A stretch of 15,349 nt of DNA. Source: Thalassiosira profunda (Eukaryota; Bacillariophyta; Thalassiosirophyceae; Thalassiosirales; Thalassiosiraceae). The position numbers were made by a program, and so were the translations under genes. Shown here piece by piece: positions 1 to 8,456 of the stretch; positions within the stretch are counted from its first letter, which is position 1, and every line of letters starts with the position of its first letter. The notes beneath the pieces were generated by a model that did not search any database, was not told the origin of the DNA, and was given only the letters and a program-made list of their open reading frames with translations. Location of the stretch: contig JALLAP010000962.1 of assembly GCA_036939355.1 (NCBI GenBank), positions 1-15,349 on the forward strand. Reading direction: 5' to 3'.

Positions 1-2
1 AT

Positions 3-413
3 TGCAGCGACGACGCGGTCAACGGGCACTTCCAAGATATACTGAACAAACTCGTAATCTCGGTGGTCTACGGGCTGGCCTCGCCGCAGCAGGGGGCTCA
101 CTTGGCCCACGCCTGCGCGACCATTCTCGGTCTGGACACGCTGACGGAGTTCCCGGCGACGACGTTGGTCATCTCCGGAATGCGAAAGACGAACGACCTG
201 GAACGGGGGCACAACTTCATACTCAAGGCATTTCGGCCCTTTGGGAAGGTGGAAGAAGCGGCGATCGCTCCGGGGAACCGAGGCTTTGGCTTCGTCCGCT
301 TCGTCAAGCCCGAGTCTGTGAGGCGAGCGTTGAAGAAATACAATGAGTTCGAGATCGATATCCAGGACGTCTCTGTATCAATCAAGGCGCTCAAGTCCGA
401 GCGACCGCGCTAG
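3..413 (+). CDS. RRM RNA-binding protein, C-terminal part (5' end outside window)
   Basis: The frame is open from the left edge to the TAG at 411-413, so only the last ~136 residues are present. They contain one RNA recognition motif. The RNP2-like strand is LVISGM (about 165-182) and the RNP1 octamer RGFGFVRF is near-canonical (279-302); its aromatic residues normally stack on RNA bases. A basic tail ending SERPR closes the protein. The segment before the RRM (QQGAHLAHACATIL, helical) is unassigned. The protein is probably a nuclear or cytoplasmic RNA-binding factor, but its target cannot be told and upstream domains are unknown. No ATG in this window is needed as a start: translation runs in from the edge, and the GTG at 63 is internal. 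It converges on the coatomer epsilon gene. The RRM call is firm; the specific function is unknown. Confidence 0.85.
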   Translation, partial: CSDDAVNGHFQDILNKLVISVVYGLASPQQGAHLAHACATILGLDTLTEFPATTLVISGMRKTNDLERGHNFILKAFRPFGKVEEAAIAPGNRGFGFVRFVKPESVRRALKKYNEFEIDIQDVSVSIKALKSERPR

Positions 414-637
414 GTAGGTAGAGAGGAAGCAGCTACGAGACTAACAACTGTACAAATAGATACTAGAACAGCAAGGCCGCGTGTAGGCCAACAACTTGTT
501 GCAGAGCAGATTAACTGTAAAGATACACTATCGATCTTCCCCTCTACCAATGTATTCCAAAGGAATTAGATACCAGTTCTCTCCCAGTATTACAGAACGG
601 ATAATACCCTTCTTAGTTTCGAGTCCACCCCCATTTG

Positions 638-658
638 TTGTGCACATGATGTGCACAA
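638..658. repeat. Perfect 10-bp inverted repeat around a single base
   Basis: Arms TTGTGCACAT and ATGTGCACAA are exact reverse complements separated by one G (648). The dyad lies between two converging 3' ends. It could be a protein-binding dyad or, in RNA, a stem that would need to open at its centre to form a loop. Function is not established. Confidence 0.75.
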
Positions 659-752
659 GATGTGAGCACGAGCTCTCAGTTGAGACTCTCCCCCCTCCTT
701 CTCCCCCCCCCCCCATCCCACATTAATTGCAGTGATTGTTTGCAAGCATCAT

Positions 753-781
753 CCCCCCAATTACCCCCACATCCCCTCCCC
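753..781 (-). other. Potential G-quadruplex in the 3' flank of the coatomer epsilon gene
   Basis: On the minus strand the sequence has four G runs of 4, 4, 5 and 6 with loops of 1, 4 and 5 bases, which meets the usual G3+N1-7 folding rule. It starts 25 bases after the TAA of the coatomer epsilon gene, so it should lie in that transcript's 3' UTR. A second, longer G-rich block on the same strand lies at about 688-714. Confidence 0.6.
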
Positions 782-805
782 AGAGCTTCAGTCCTCCCCC
801 ACTGT

Positions 806-1702
806 TTAGGCCGTCAAGTATTTCGAGGCCTCCCGATCGAACGCCCCCTCCACCGTCGCCAATCCCTGCACGTACGGATGCTCCCCGCACGTCGCCTTCA
901 TAATCCCCACATACTTTTCCACCTCCTCCTTCTTCCCCAAGTGCTGACTGCACGCCGCCATGTTCACCAGGGTGTCGGGGTCGCTCTCTCCCCCGAACTC
1001 CTCGATGGCCGCCCGGAGGTTCTGGAAGGCCGCGTCGTATTTTCCCCCCACCATGTTGGCCGCGGCGGTGGCGTTCAGCAACGTCAGGCTGGGGCCGTAC
1101 TGCTCCGAGAGCCCCGCGAGGATGTGGACGGCGTCGTCGCTCTTGCTGCTCCCCTGGGCAATCGCCAAGTACGCGCTCGTGAGCTGGGCCAGGATGCTAT
1201 CCTCGTCCGCCTGACGGAGCAAGTCGAGCTGCGCGGCGGCCAAATCGAGGCGATCGATCTGGATGTAAATTTGCACCGCCATGGCGAGGTGTTCCATGGT
1301 CAGGCCGTGGTGGACGCACGCCAGGGCCTCCTTGACCTGGCCCGCGGCCAAAAAGACGTGGCACGCCGTCAGTTGGAGGGAGGTGTCGCCGGGCGAGCTC
1401 GCCACCAACGCCTTCAATTCGTCCACGACGCTTCCCCGCGCCTCGGGGGCGCTCGACAAATATTGGGCGTGGAGGGCCAATACCCGGCACGCCGCACTCT
1501 TGTCGGCCCCGCCCCCGTCGGCCATCACCTTGTCGTGGTTGCCCATGGCGAGGAGGCTGCGCAACACGAATTCTTCGCGCTCGGATTTGAGGTGGGGCGG
1601 CAGGGGGCGGCGGGCGGCCTGGCGTCCCTCGTCGAGGGCCATGGCGAAGTGACCGAGCCAGTATTGGGCCCGGAGGGTGTACAGCTCGTCTGGTTCCGCC
1701 AT
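806..1702 (-). CDS. COPE: Coatomer (COPI) subunit epsilon
   Basis: This encodes the epsilon subunit of the COPI coat, which stabilises the alpha/beta' cage on Golgi-derived retrograde vesicles. The 298-residue product is close to the usual ~300. It starts MAEPDELYTLR, followed by the TPR-like alpha-solenoid typical of the family: residues such as LGHFAMALDEGR, LLAMGNHDKV, CHVFLAAGQVKEAL and HHGLTMEHLAMAVQIYIQIDRLDLA match the characteristic epsilon-COP helical repeats, and the C-terminal part carries HLGKKEEVEKY and HPYVQGL. I chose the ATG at 1700-1702 because family similarity begins there; the same frame is open 30 residues further upstream (to 1792) but that stretch looks like 5' UTR. No intron is needed. 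The gene diverges from the QSOX-like gene across a 232-bp shared spacer; both products serve the secretory route. Stop is TAA at 806-808. Confidence 0.93.
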   Translation of the reverse strand: MAEPDELYTLRAQYWLGHFAMALDEGRQAARRPLPPHLKSEREEFVLRSLLAMGNHDKVMADGGGADKSAACRVLALHAQYLSSAPEARGSVVDELKALVASSPGDTSLQLTACHVFLAAGQVKEALACVHHGLTMEHLAMAVQIYIQIDRLDLAAAQLDLLRQADEDSILAQLTSAYLAIAQGSSKSDDAVHILAGLSEQYGPSLTLLNATAAANMVGGKYDAAFQNLRAAIEEFGGESDPDTLVNMAACSQHLGKKEEVEKYVGIMKATCGEHPYVQGLATVEGAFDREASKYLTA

Positions 1703-1934
1703 CGTATCAATCCAAGAGGAGCAGAGCCAGAGCAGGGGTTTGGTGTGTCGTCGGGAGGGGACGAGAGGATCGGAGGGTTGGTTGCAACTCACGGGCAGTC
1801 ACACGCTATAAATCACGGTCGAAGGTACTTGCTTTGGTACGGGGCACGTCCAAAGATTCGATCACACAACCTCGTCACGGCCGCACAACTCAAACTGCCG
1901 ACAGCGACCAGCCCCCCCACCCCCGCCGCACTGG
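1703..1934. promoter_or_regulatory. Bidirectional promoter region, epsilon-COP / QSOX-like
   Basis: This is a 232-bp spacer between two divergent ATGs. A TATA-like TATAAAT lies at 1807-1813, oriented for the plus-strand gene and 122 bp before its ATG. A GTTGCAA heptamer, recurrent in other spacers of this window, lies at 1781-1787. C-rich tracts (about 1911-1925) precede the plus-strand start. Assignment as a promoter rests on position. Confidence 0.55.
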
Positions 1935-3630
1935 ATGCCCCGCACGAAGCGCGCTGTGAAGCGTCTGCCACCGGGCGATAGCTGCCTACTCGTCGCGTGG
2001 CTCGGTGTCTTGCTGGTGTCAGTTTTTGCCTTGGTGTATCTGGTGAGTGCATGCATCAAGGGTCAGGTGGGTCAACATTGCACGCAGACACAACGCATCT
2101 TATGAAATTGCCTTCGTCTCGTTGTGGCAGGCAATCGACGCCGTGATGGGAGGCCCCCAATATCTGTACCACAAAGACGACGGAGACAATTCGGCATACG
2201 CGCCCGTGATCGAGTATCAGGGGAACGAGACCAAACCCAACTGGCTGTACCAGCCCGACGCTGGGGACTTCTCGCCGCCACCGAGGCTCGTGGAGTTTTA
2301 CGCCCCGTGGTGCCCCCACTGCCGACATTACGTGCCCCAGTACATCAAACTGGCCAAGAAGGTGACCGCGGCCCAACCCTCCATCCAATTCTACGCCGTG
2401 AGCTGCGTGGCGCACAAGGACGTGTGCAAAGATCAGCAGATAAGGTCCTATCCCACCGTCAAATTGTTCGCGGAGGGGAGCTACGAGAAGCTCAACGTCA
2501 CGAGGAAGGGGATCAAGGACGCCAATTCCGTCCTGGAGGTATTGGGCTTCGAGGGGACTGCTTTGGACGGGGAAAAGGAGGAGGAGAAACCCAACAAAAT
2601 GGCATCGAAGAGCGAGTACGAGGCGGTGCACAAAAAGCTGCGGGATGGGAAACACAAACCGTCCGACGTCGAGAAGGAGATTGCGCGGGTGATCCCCTAC
2701 CGAGTGCATGACGTGCACGACGCCTGGTTTGACGCCGCTGAATCGTTCGAATTCGCGCTGAAGAACAGCATCTATATGGAAAACGGCCCCCTCCCCAAAG
2801 AAAAGGCGACGGCTTTCAAAGAGTGGCTGGAGCTCCTCGCGAAATCTTTGCCCAACCAAATGTTTCGAACGCACAGCATCGTCAACAACCTCCTGGAGCA
2901 CTTTGCAGAAGCCACTGCGGGGCAGAAGAAGCTGGACGCCTTGGCGAAGGAGCACGCGTACGAGGAGCCCAAGTGGGGATGGCGGACGTGCACGTATGGG
3001 GACAACAAAATGGGCTACACGTGCGGATTGTGGCAATTGTTTCACATCTTGAGTGTAGGAGTTGTCGAGTACAACACGCACAACCCTCCCATCCCGACGC
3101 GGCACGTCTCCGAGACGCTGCGGAACTACATCGATCACTTCTTCCAGTGCGACGTTTGCCGATTGAATTTTCTGGACATGTACAATACGTGCGCGTTCGA
3201 CGGATGCCATCGGTTATCGGAGCAGCCGTCGACGTCCGAGAAGGACTGGCAAGAGCTGCCGCTGTGGCTTTGGGAGACGCACAACGATGTCAATGTGAGA
3301 TTGCTGGGCGAACGGCTAGACGCGAACAAGGAGGCCATGCCCAACGAGTGGGAATCGCAGCAGGCGCGATACCCGGCGTTGTTCGCGTGTCCGAATTGTT
3401 GGCGTCCCGATGGGAGCTGGGAGGAGGAGGAAGTGTTCAAGTTTCTCAGGAGCATGTATTGGACCGGCAATATTAGCTACTTGAAGACCCCGTCGGAGGA
3501 CCTTTTGGATGGATCGCGGGTGGGTGCGTTTCATTCCCTGCGGTGGAAGGTGTCGGCGATCGTGTTTGCCGTCGTTGCACTTTTGGGGCACCTGTCATCC
3601 AAGAGAATACCGCGGAAAACGAAGAAGTAA
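1935..3630 (+). CDS. Quiescin/QSOX-like sulfhydryl oxidase (thioredoxin + Erv/ALR domains)
   Basis: Exons are 1935-2042 and 2131-3630, giving 535 aa. This FAD enzyme family inserts disulfides into secretory proteins and passes electrons to O2. Residues 16-36 form a signal anchor. A thioredoxin domain has its redox motif CPHC at 97-100 (PWCPHCRHY), the cis-Pro in SYPTVKLF (P144) and an extra Cys pair, C128/C135. The Erv/ALR domain shows C323 and C334, LWQLFHILS, the FAD-proximal CDVC (376-379), HNDVN (420-424) and a distal CPNC (456-459). A C-terminal membrane helix lies at about 508-523 with a basic KRIPRKTKK tail. The ATG at 1935 is chosen because it adds the signal anchor and splices in phase; the GTG-started continuous frame at 2047 would read through the intron. 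ATTAAA at 3641-3646 may be a poly(A) signal. It shares its promoter with the epsilon-COP gene and ends 43 bp from the converging gene's stop. Confidence 0.9.
2043..2130 (+). other. Intron of the QSOX-like gene (88 nt, phase 0)
   Basis: The donor is GTGAGT directly after ...TATCTG and the acceptor is TGGCAG before GCAATCGAC. Splicing joins two frames in phase and gives the protein an N-terminal membrane anchor. The intron itself happens to be open in frame with the second exon, so an unspliced read also looks coding. Confidence 0.8.
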
Positions 3631-3673
3631 GAACTGGCGCATTAAAGCAAGTAGAATACCAATCTGTGCACCT

Positions 3674-4765
3674 CTAGGAGTGGTATCTGCTCAGTATACC
3701 AATCAGCCGCCAATCGTACTTCGGTTTGCTCGGACAAAATTCGTCCGCCTTCCGGCACTCCATACAGGCTATCCAGTTCGGCGATGCCTCATCCACATCG
3801 TAACGTGCAAGTCTCTTCTGCTCCTCCAAGATACACCAATGACAGAACGAGTGGCCGCAGGTTTTGGATAGGACCGGCAAGCTCATCCTGGCGTTCTCGT
3901 CCTCGGCGTTTTTGTCGAAGGAGAGCTCATTTAGGCACTTTTCGCACGTGATGAAGTCGTCCCACTCCCTCAGTTTCAGCCTCTTCCTTCTAGCATAATC
4001 TTCGAGCTCCTTCTTGTACCGCTCTTTGCCATCGGCTGCTATTTGATCCCAATGTGTCCTCTCCGCCTGGGGGAGCGACTTGTAATTTTGCCCCATTATC
4101 TTGCCTATCACACCAACCGCCGCATCAGGGTTGGCAGCTCTCACTGCACCCCTCGTCGCATTGGCATAAAGCATGTAGCTGTTCATCGGTCGCCGAGGGT
4201 AGGGAACCTCCGTTGTAAAGAATGGTTTGTACTTTGCCATAAAGCGAGCCACCGGTGAATTGCAAATCTTAATCTCTGCTGCCCAGGAAGATGGGATATC
4301 AATGCATCTTTTGACTGCTGCCACCCGAAAATCTTCGACCCGTCGCACGTCTATCCAAACATCGATGATGGAAGTGATGATTGGCACCGCAACATTTGAA
4401 TGTAGTTCATCATCCTCGCCGCCAGGCAGCCCCGCTGCGAGGTCAACGACCTCCAACACCGCGGAACCAGACAAAGGCGCCAGCCCAGCGCCTGTGATGC
4501 CGGTGCACCCTTTCAGCCGCAGCGTTTTCACCTTGCGAGCAGCCCCAATGGCCACCAGCAAATTGGCCATATCGTCGTCCGACAATTTGCCCGCCACACG
4601 CGCATCGAGCTCTCCGAAATCGAGCGTGGACCAATCGTCGCACAACGCCACCACGGCATCCCTGGGCCCGGGCAGGCCCTCCAGCGCCACGGTGAAGATG
4701 TCCCGGGACGGGCAGGCTAGATAGCCGGCGATGCTTGCGACGAGGGCATCGGGTAGATCGTTCAT
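3674..4765 (-). CDS. F-box-like/LRR protein with HMG-box and C-terminal RING finger
   Basis: This is a single-exon protein of 363 aa. Residues 2-30 (MNDLPDALVASIAGYL...) are F-box-like. Residues 77-110 form a leucine-rich segment (KTLRLKGC, GLAPLSGSAVLEVVDL). Residues 189-256 match an HMG box: PRRPMNSYMLYAN opening, conserved W239 and a basic KKELEDYARRKR end. Residues 274-337 are a C3HC4 RING with all eight ligands: C274, C277, C303, H305, C308, C311, C334, C337. Together they suggest a nuclear ubiquitin ligase or chromatin adaptor (inference). The ATG at 4763-4765 is the first Met of the F-box-like domain; the frame stays open upstream to 5047, but that part is unlike the family and would overlap the neighbouring gene. 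The F-box-like and LRR parts are paralogous to the gene at 8457-9935. It diverges from the ABC transporter and converges tightly on the QSOX-like gene. Confidence 0.82.
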   Translation of the reverse strand: MNDLPDALVASIAGYLACPSRDIFTVALEGLPGPRDAVVALCDDWSTLDFGELDARVAGKLSDDDMANLLVAIGAARKVKTLRLKGCTGITGAGLAPLSGSAVLEVVDLAAGLPGGEDDELHSNVAVPIITSIIDVWIDVRRVEDFRVAAVKRCIDIPSSWAAEIKICNSPVARFMAKYKPFFTTEVPYPRRPMNSYMLYANATRGAVRAANPDAAVGVIGKIMGQNYKSLPQAERTHWDQIAADGKERYKKELEDYARRKRLKLREWDDFITCEKCLNELSFDKNAEDENARMSLPVLSKTCGHSFCHWCILEEQKRLARYDVDEASPNWIACMECRKADEFCPSKPKYDWRLIGILSRYHS

Positions 4766-5064
4766 GTTGGTGTGGCGCGCGGGCCTCTGCGGCTGCGGGC
4801 GGGCGCGGGAGAGGAGCGGAGCGAGGAGCGAGGAGCCAGGAGGATGGAGGCTGTCCGTGGATGGGATGTTGGAGAGCGGACGACCGGGCGGACGCCGACA
4901 GCTAGCCAATACGTACGTAGTTAGGTACCAAAAGTAGAGAGTAGCGTTCGATGACACAAAGAACTGCAACTCACCGAGGACACAAACCTGAACACGCGTC
5001 CGCCCCGGCGTCCCTAGTAGCCCCTCTAGTCGCCGCGGCGGCCCCACTCATATCCAAGGGCACG
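4766..5064. promoter_or_regulatory. Bidirectional promoter region, RING/HMG gene / ABC transporter
   Basis: This is a 299-bp spacer (185 bp if the transporter starts at the in-frame ATG at 4951). It contains a CCAAT box at 4906-4910 abutting the 10-bp palindrome TACGTACGTA (4910-4919), which holds two ACGT cores of the kind bZIP factors bind. The sequence next to the minus-strand start is purine-rich and repetitive (about 4801-4850). Confidence 0.5.
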
Positions 5065-8000
5065 ATGACAAGCGCCTATCACGCCTTTCCAGTGGCCGGT
5101 CCGCTGACGTCGCCCCTTCTCGGGAAGGAGGCGGCAGATGACGTCGAACACATTCGAAATCCCGAGACCTCGCTCCTTCTCAGCAAGGCTGCCGAGAAGC
5201 TCGCCACGCAGACCACGTGCTCGCCCGGCAGCTCTAGGTCGGATGGCCGCCCGGAAGACGACGATGCGTATTCGTACAGCAAGGGCCCCAGACGCAGAAT
5301 GTGTTGTTGCTGCTGCCCCCTCTGGCTCAAATCACTATTTGTGCTCCTCCTCGCCCTCGGGGGAATTGCAACTTCCATCTGGGCCATCCTCCACACCTCC
5401 ACCTCCGGCACTCAACTAGTGTACGCCATATGGGTCTACATCTCCTGCGGAATATGTCTCTTCGCGTCGCTCGCGGTGCTCAAGAACGAACGGGCTATCG
5501 GGATCTCCGTGTGGCGAAATGCCTCGCGGGAGGAGGTCCTCGAGTTAATGGAGGGCCGAAGGCGGCTGGAGCACGAATACGGTCGGTTGACGGACGAGGT
5601 GGAGACGCTCGAGCGGGCGGTGGCGCGGGGAGAGAGTGCCAGGGTTAAGCTTGGGAGGTTGGTGGGAGGGAGCAACGATGTGGAGGAAGCGATTGCTTTG
5701 GTGCGGGAGAACGAACGGGTGTTGGAAGGCATACGGGAGCACCTGCGACAGAAGGCGCTGCAGGACGTGGTGGAGGTTGTCATCCAAGATCAAAGCGCTC
5801 TGGCTGAGGGCATCGACGACNCAGAAGGCGCTGCAGGACGTGGTGGAGGTTGTCATCCAAGATCAAAGCGCTCTGGCTGAGGGCATCGACGACATCAAGG
5901 CCCAATCTCTCGCATCCAAGATCGAGGACAAGCTAGCCCGACGGAGGACTGTGCTCGATCGGGACAGGTTTTTGCACTCGCTCGCGATGGATGCCACCCT
6001 TCGCGGGGCTCTGAAGACGGTGAAGCGGTTGCTGCCGAGAGACGAGCCGCTGGGATACGCTTCACAAGTGGGAGAGGAGGATGTGTACGACATGTACTCA
6101 CTGTCCGTCGATGACGCCCGGCAGCAGGGATCTCTCCACGCGGCTCGTGCCCGAATCGCCAGGGCGCCGGCGGTCTCCCTCAGCCCTACGCCACAGCGCC
6201 TCAGGCGGCACACTGGCCCCTCCCCCGACGCCCCCACTGCCGCCAACGCTGACGATGAGGATGAACTCCCCCGCGAATACCGCAATCGGGCCCGGGAGCA
6301 GTGCCACCAATTCTGGATCATGGCCGCCCCGTACTTCAGGGAGACGACGCGGGGGAAGGTCCTGATGGGAACGCTCATTGTACTCTCCTTCGTAAGCTCG
6401 GCGATCGGGGTGTACTTCAGTTATCTCTTCCGGGACTGGTCGACAGCCCTGGCGGAAAAGCACGCGGAGGAGTTCTACCGGAGTGAGTATCATTCTGCAC
6501 TGTGATGTGAACCTTAGTTTCTGTGCAACGGATCTTACACCCTCTTTCCACTTCTCCCCATCGCAGTTGTGGCGAAATTCCTCCTGAGCATGATCGTGTT
6601 GATACCCCTGCAGGTCAGCTTCCGCTTCGTACGGGTTAAGTTGGCCATCGATTGGAGGAAGTGGCTCACCGAGCGGACGCTGAAGCTGTACTTTAGCAAC
6701 AAGGTCTACTATGGCCTGGAACGACAATCCAAGGCGGCCGGCTCGTCGGCCAGAAGTTACAGCGACCGGCGGAAGGATATGGATAACCCGGACCAACGCA
6801 TTGAACAGGACGTCGCGGCTTTTACCGGAGAATCTCTCAACTTTCTTCTGACGGTGCTCAATACCATCTTGAACCTGATCACCTACTCTGCCATCCTGTT
6901 CTCGATCATGCCGGAGCTTTTTATAGCGATCATCCTGTTTGCAAGCGTGGGCACAGTGTTCTCAGTACTGATCGGCAAGGTGTTGATCAAGGTATGTCAA
7001 ATGTTAGTGCTTGTCGTTTGCACTCAAGGGCATTTGCTAAACGTGTCTTCGTTGCATCACAGTTGAACTACGAATCTTTGCAACGTTCTGCAGACTTTCG
7101 TTTTAGCCTCGTCCGCGTCAGGGAGAACGCCGAGAGCATTGCCTTCTACACCGGAGAAGGCGTGGAGCAGAGAGAAGTTCGTCGCAAGTTGCACCGGGTC
7201 ATCGACAACAGCAACGCCATGAACCTTGCAGAGTTGCGTCTGGACCTGTTCACGACGACGTATCACCACCTCGTCAACATTCTTCCCACCTTCATCCTCG
7301 CTCATCAATACTTTATCGGGGCAATCGAGTTTGGCGTGATTGCCCAGACAGGAGGGGCGTTTGGTCAAGTGCTCAGCGATCTTTCGATCATCATCAATCA
7401 ATTCAATGGGATTGCGTCGTTCATGGCCGGCATCGATCGTCTCTTCCTTTTCATGAAGGCCATCCAGGAGCTGGATCAAGACAGAGACAACGACGACAGA
7501 ACCGTCGCCATTGTGCAGAGGCGTGACCCCCATGCAGCACTGATGCCAGCTGAAGGAGCGATTGTCATGAAAGAGGAAACTGAGATCGCACCACGTGTGC
7601 CTCAGTCGCAGCAACGCCCCATACTTGAGATGCGAAATCTCCGACTCGACACTCCGGACCACAAGCGGTGCCTCATCGATCAACTCAATCTCACCCTGGC
7701 CAAGGGCAAGAACCTGCTCATATCGGGCGTAAGTGGGGCTGGAAAGTCTTCGCTGCTGAGGGCAATAGCGGGGCTGTGGCTGGCTGGCGATGGGGAGATC
7801 GTTCGCGCAAAGGATGTGTACTTTCTACCGCAAAAGCCCTACTGTCCGCCAGGGACGCTGCGAGACCAGCTGCTGTATCCCCGCTCGGAGATACGCGATT
7901 CAGATGACGACTCGTCCGATCCAACAGATACTGCCGATTTGAGCGACGAGGAGTTGCTGGCTATCTTGGATGCTGTGGACCTTCCTGACCTGGCGAGCAG

Positions 8001-8373
8001 ATCCGGTGACGGCGATCCCATCGCAGGGACCCGTCGAACGTTAGATTGGAGCAACACGCTTTCGCTGGGGGAGCAGCAGAGGCTTGCGTTTGGAAGATTG
8101 CTCGTCAACCGGCCTCGCCTCGTCATGATGGATGAGAGTACCTCGGCACTAGACGTGGTCGCCGAAAGGAGAATGTACACACTGCTGAGAGAGCGCTTGA
8201 TATCTGAAGACACTGGAGAGTCTGCGACCTATGTATCGGTGGGGCACAGACCAACGCTGCTCGAATATCACGACATCAAGCTGTTGGTGCGAGACGGAGC
8301 GGGCTCGGCCAGCTTCATACCGCGGGAGGATGCTGGCGTGGATCCTGAGTCCATGCTGCGATCCCTTCATTGA
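5065..8373 (+). CDS. SbmA/YddA-like (ABCD-type) ABC transporter, with assembly break at 5821
   Basis: Exons are 5065-6482, 6567-6991 and 7063-8373. Removing one 72-base copy plus the N at 5821 gives 1026 aa; numbering follows that. Residues 1-79 are polar. Residues 80-84 are five Cys, a plausible palmitoylation site, before two membrane helices (about 88-110 and 118-140) and a coiled coil (about 155-235). The transporter half starts near 380: membrane helices, then the family motif DNPDQRIEQD (521-530) and RVRENAESIAFY (608-619). The ATPase domain is complete: Walker A GVSGAGKSS (812-820), Q-loop Q847, signature LSLGEQQ (923-929), Walker B RLVMMDEST with D947/E948, and H-loop H985. One ATPase domain means a half-transporter, probably a dimer. 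Relatives move peptides, cobalamin or acyl-CoA; the substrate here is unknown. The ATG at 5065 has A at -3; the in-frame ATG at 4951 is the alternative. Confidence 0.88.
5749..5893. repeat. Identical 72-base copies flanking a single N (unmerged contig overlap)
   Basis: Bases 5749-5820 and 5822-5893 are identical and are separated only by the N at 5821. Both begin CAGAAGGCGCTG and end CATCGACGAC. Because 72 is 24 codons, the N alone causes the frameshift; with one copy and the N removed, the frame runs through. This is the mark of two contigs abutted without collapsing their shared end, not of a biological duplication. Confidence 0.93.
6483..6566 (+). other. ABC transporter intron 1 (84 nt, phase 1)
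   Basis: The donor is GTGAGT after TACCGGA and the acceptor is ATCGCAG before TTGTGGCG, with a pyrimidine-rich stretch ahead of it. It joins ...EEFYR to an Ile codon and then VAKFLLS, restoring a membrane helix in phase. Unspliced reading stops at the TGA at about 6503. Confidence 0.88.
6992..7062 (+). other. ABC transporter intron 2 (71 nt, phase 0)
   Basis: The donor is GTATGT after ATCAAG and the acceptor is ATCACAG before TTGAAC. Splicing joins VLIK to LNYESLQRSADFRF, which recreates the continuous motif seen at this place in SbmA/YddA-type transporters. Confidence 0.9.
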
Positions 8374-8456
8374 TAACCAAGTGGGTTCCGGACACAAACG
8401 GCGGCCCCAGTAGTATCTGTTAATATGACTCTCGTTCCCACAACTCGTCTCCATCT

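Larger units (their letters stand above)
414..805. other. Convergent intergenic region (3' flanks of RRM and epsilon-COP genes)
   Basis: No credible gene is seen here. The region should hold the 3' UTRs of both converging genes. It contains a perfect dyad at 638-658 and long C tracts (for example 12 consecutive C at 703-714, and C runs at 753-781) that put G runs on the transcript strand of the minus-strand gene. The short open frames here are low-complexity Pro/Gly translations of those tracts. Confidence 0.7.

Noticed and set aside
662..1981. Long plus-strand open frame (439 codons) opposite the epsilon-COP gene
   Set aside because: It is the antisense of a recognisable coatomer gene in a GC-rich sequence; its translation is Arg/His/Gly-rich with no domain.
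2047..2130. Start of the QSOX-like protein at the GTG at 2047
   Set aside because: It would read intron sequence; the ATG at 1935 with a GTGAGT...CAG intron gives an in-phase join and a signal anchor.
2056..3210. Minus-strand open frame (384 codons) opposite the QSOX-like gene
   Set aside because: It mirrors an intact enzyme with all redox motifs; its translation has no recognisable domain.
4766..5047. Extra 94 N-terminal residues for the RING/HMG protein
   Set aside because: The frame is open but unlike the paralogue's start, and would overlap most of the divergent promoter.
5749..5893. ABC transporter as a frameshifted pseudogene, or a real tandem duplication
   Set aside because: Identity of both 72-base copies plus a lone N points to assembly; every catalytic motif downstream is intact.
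6483..6505. ABC transporter ending at the stop after 6482
   Set aside because: The stop lies within a clear GT-AG intron, and the next exon continues the membrane domain in phase.
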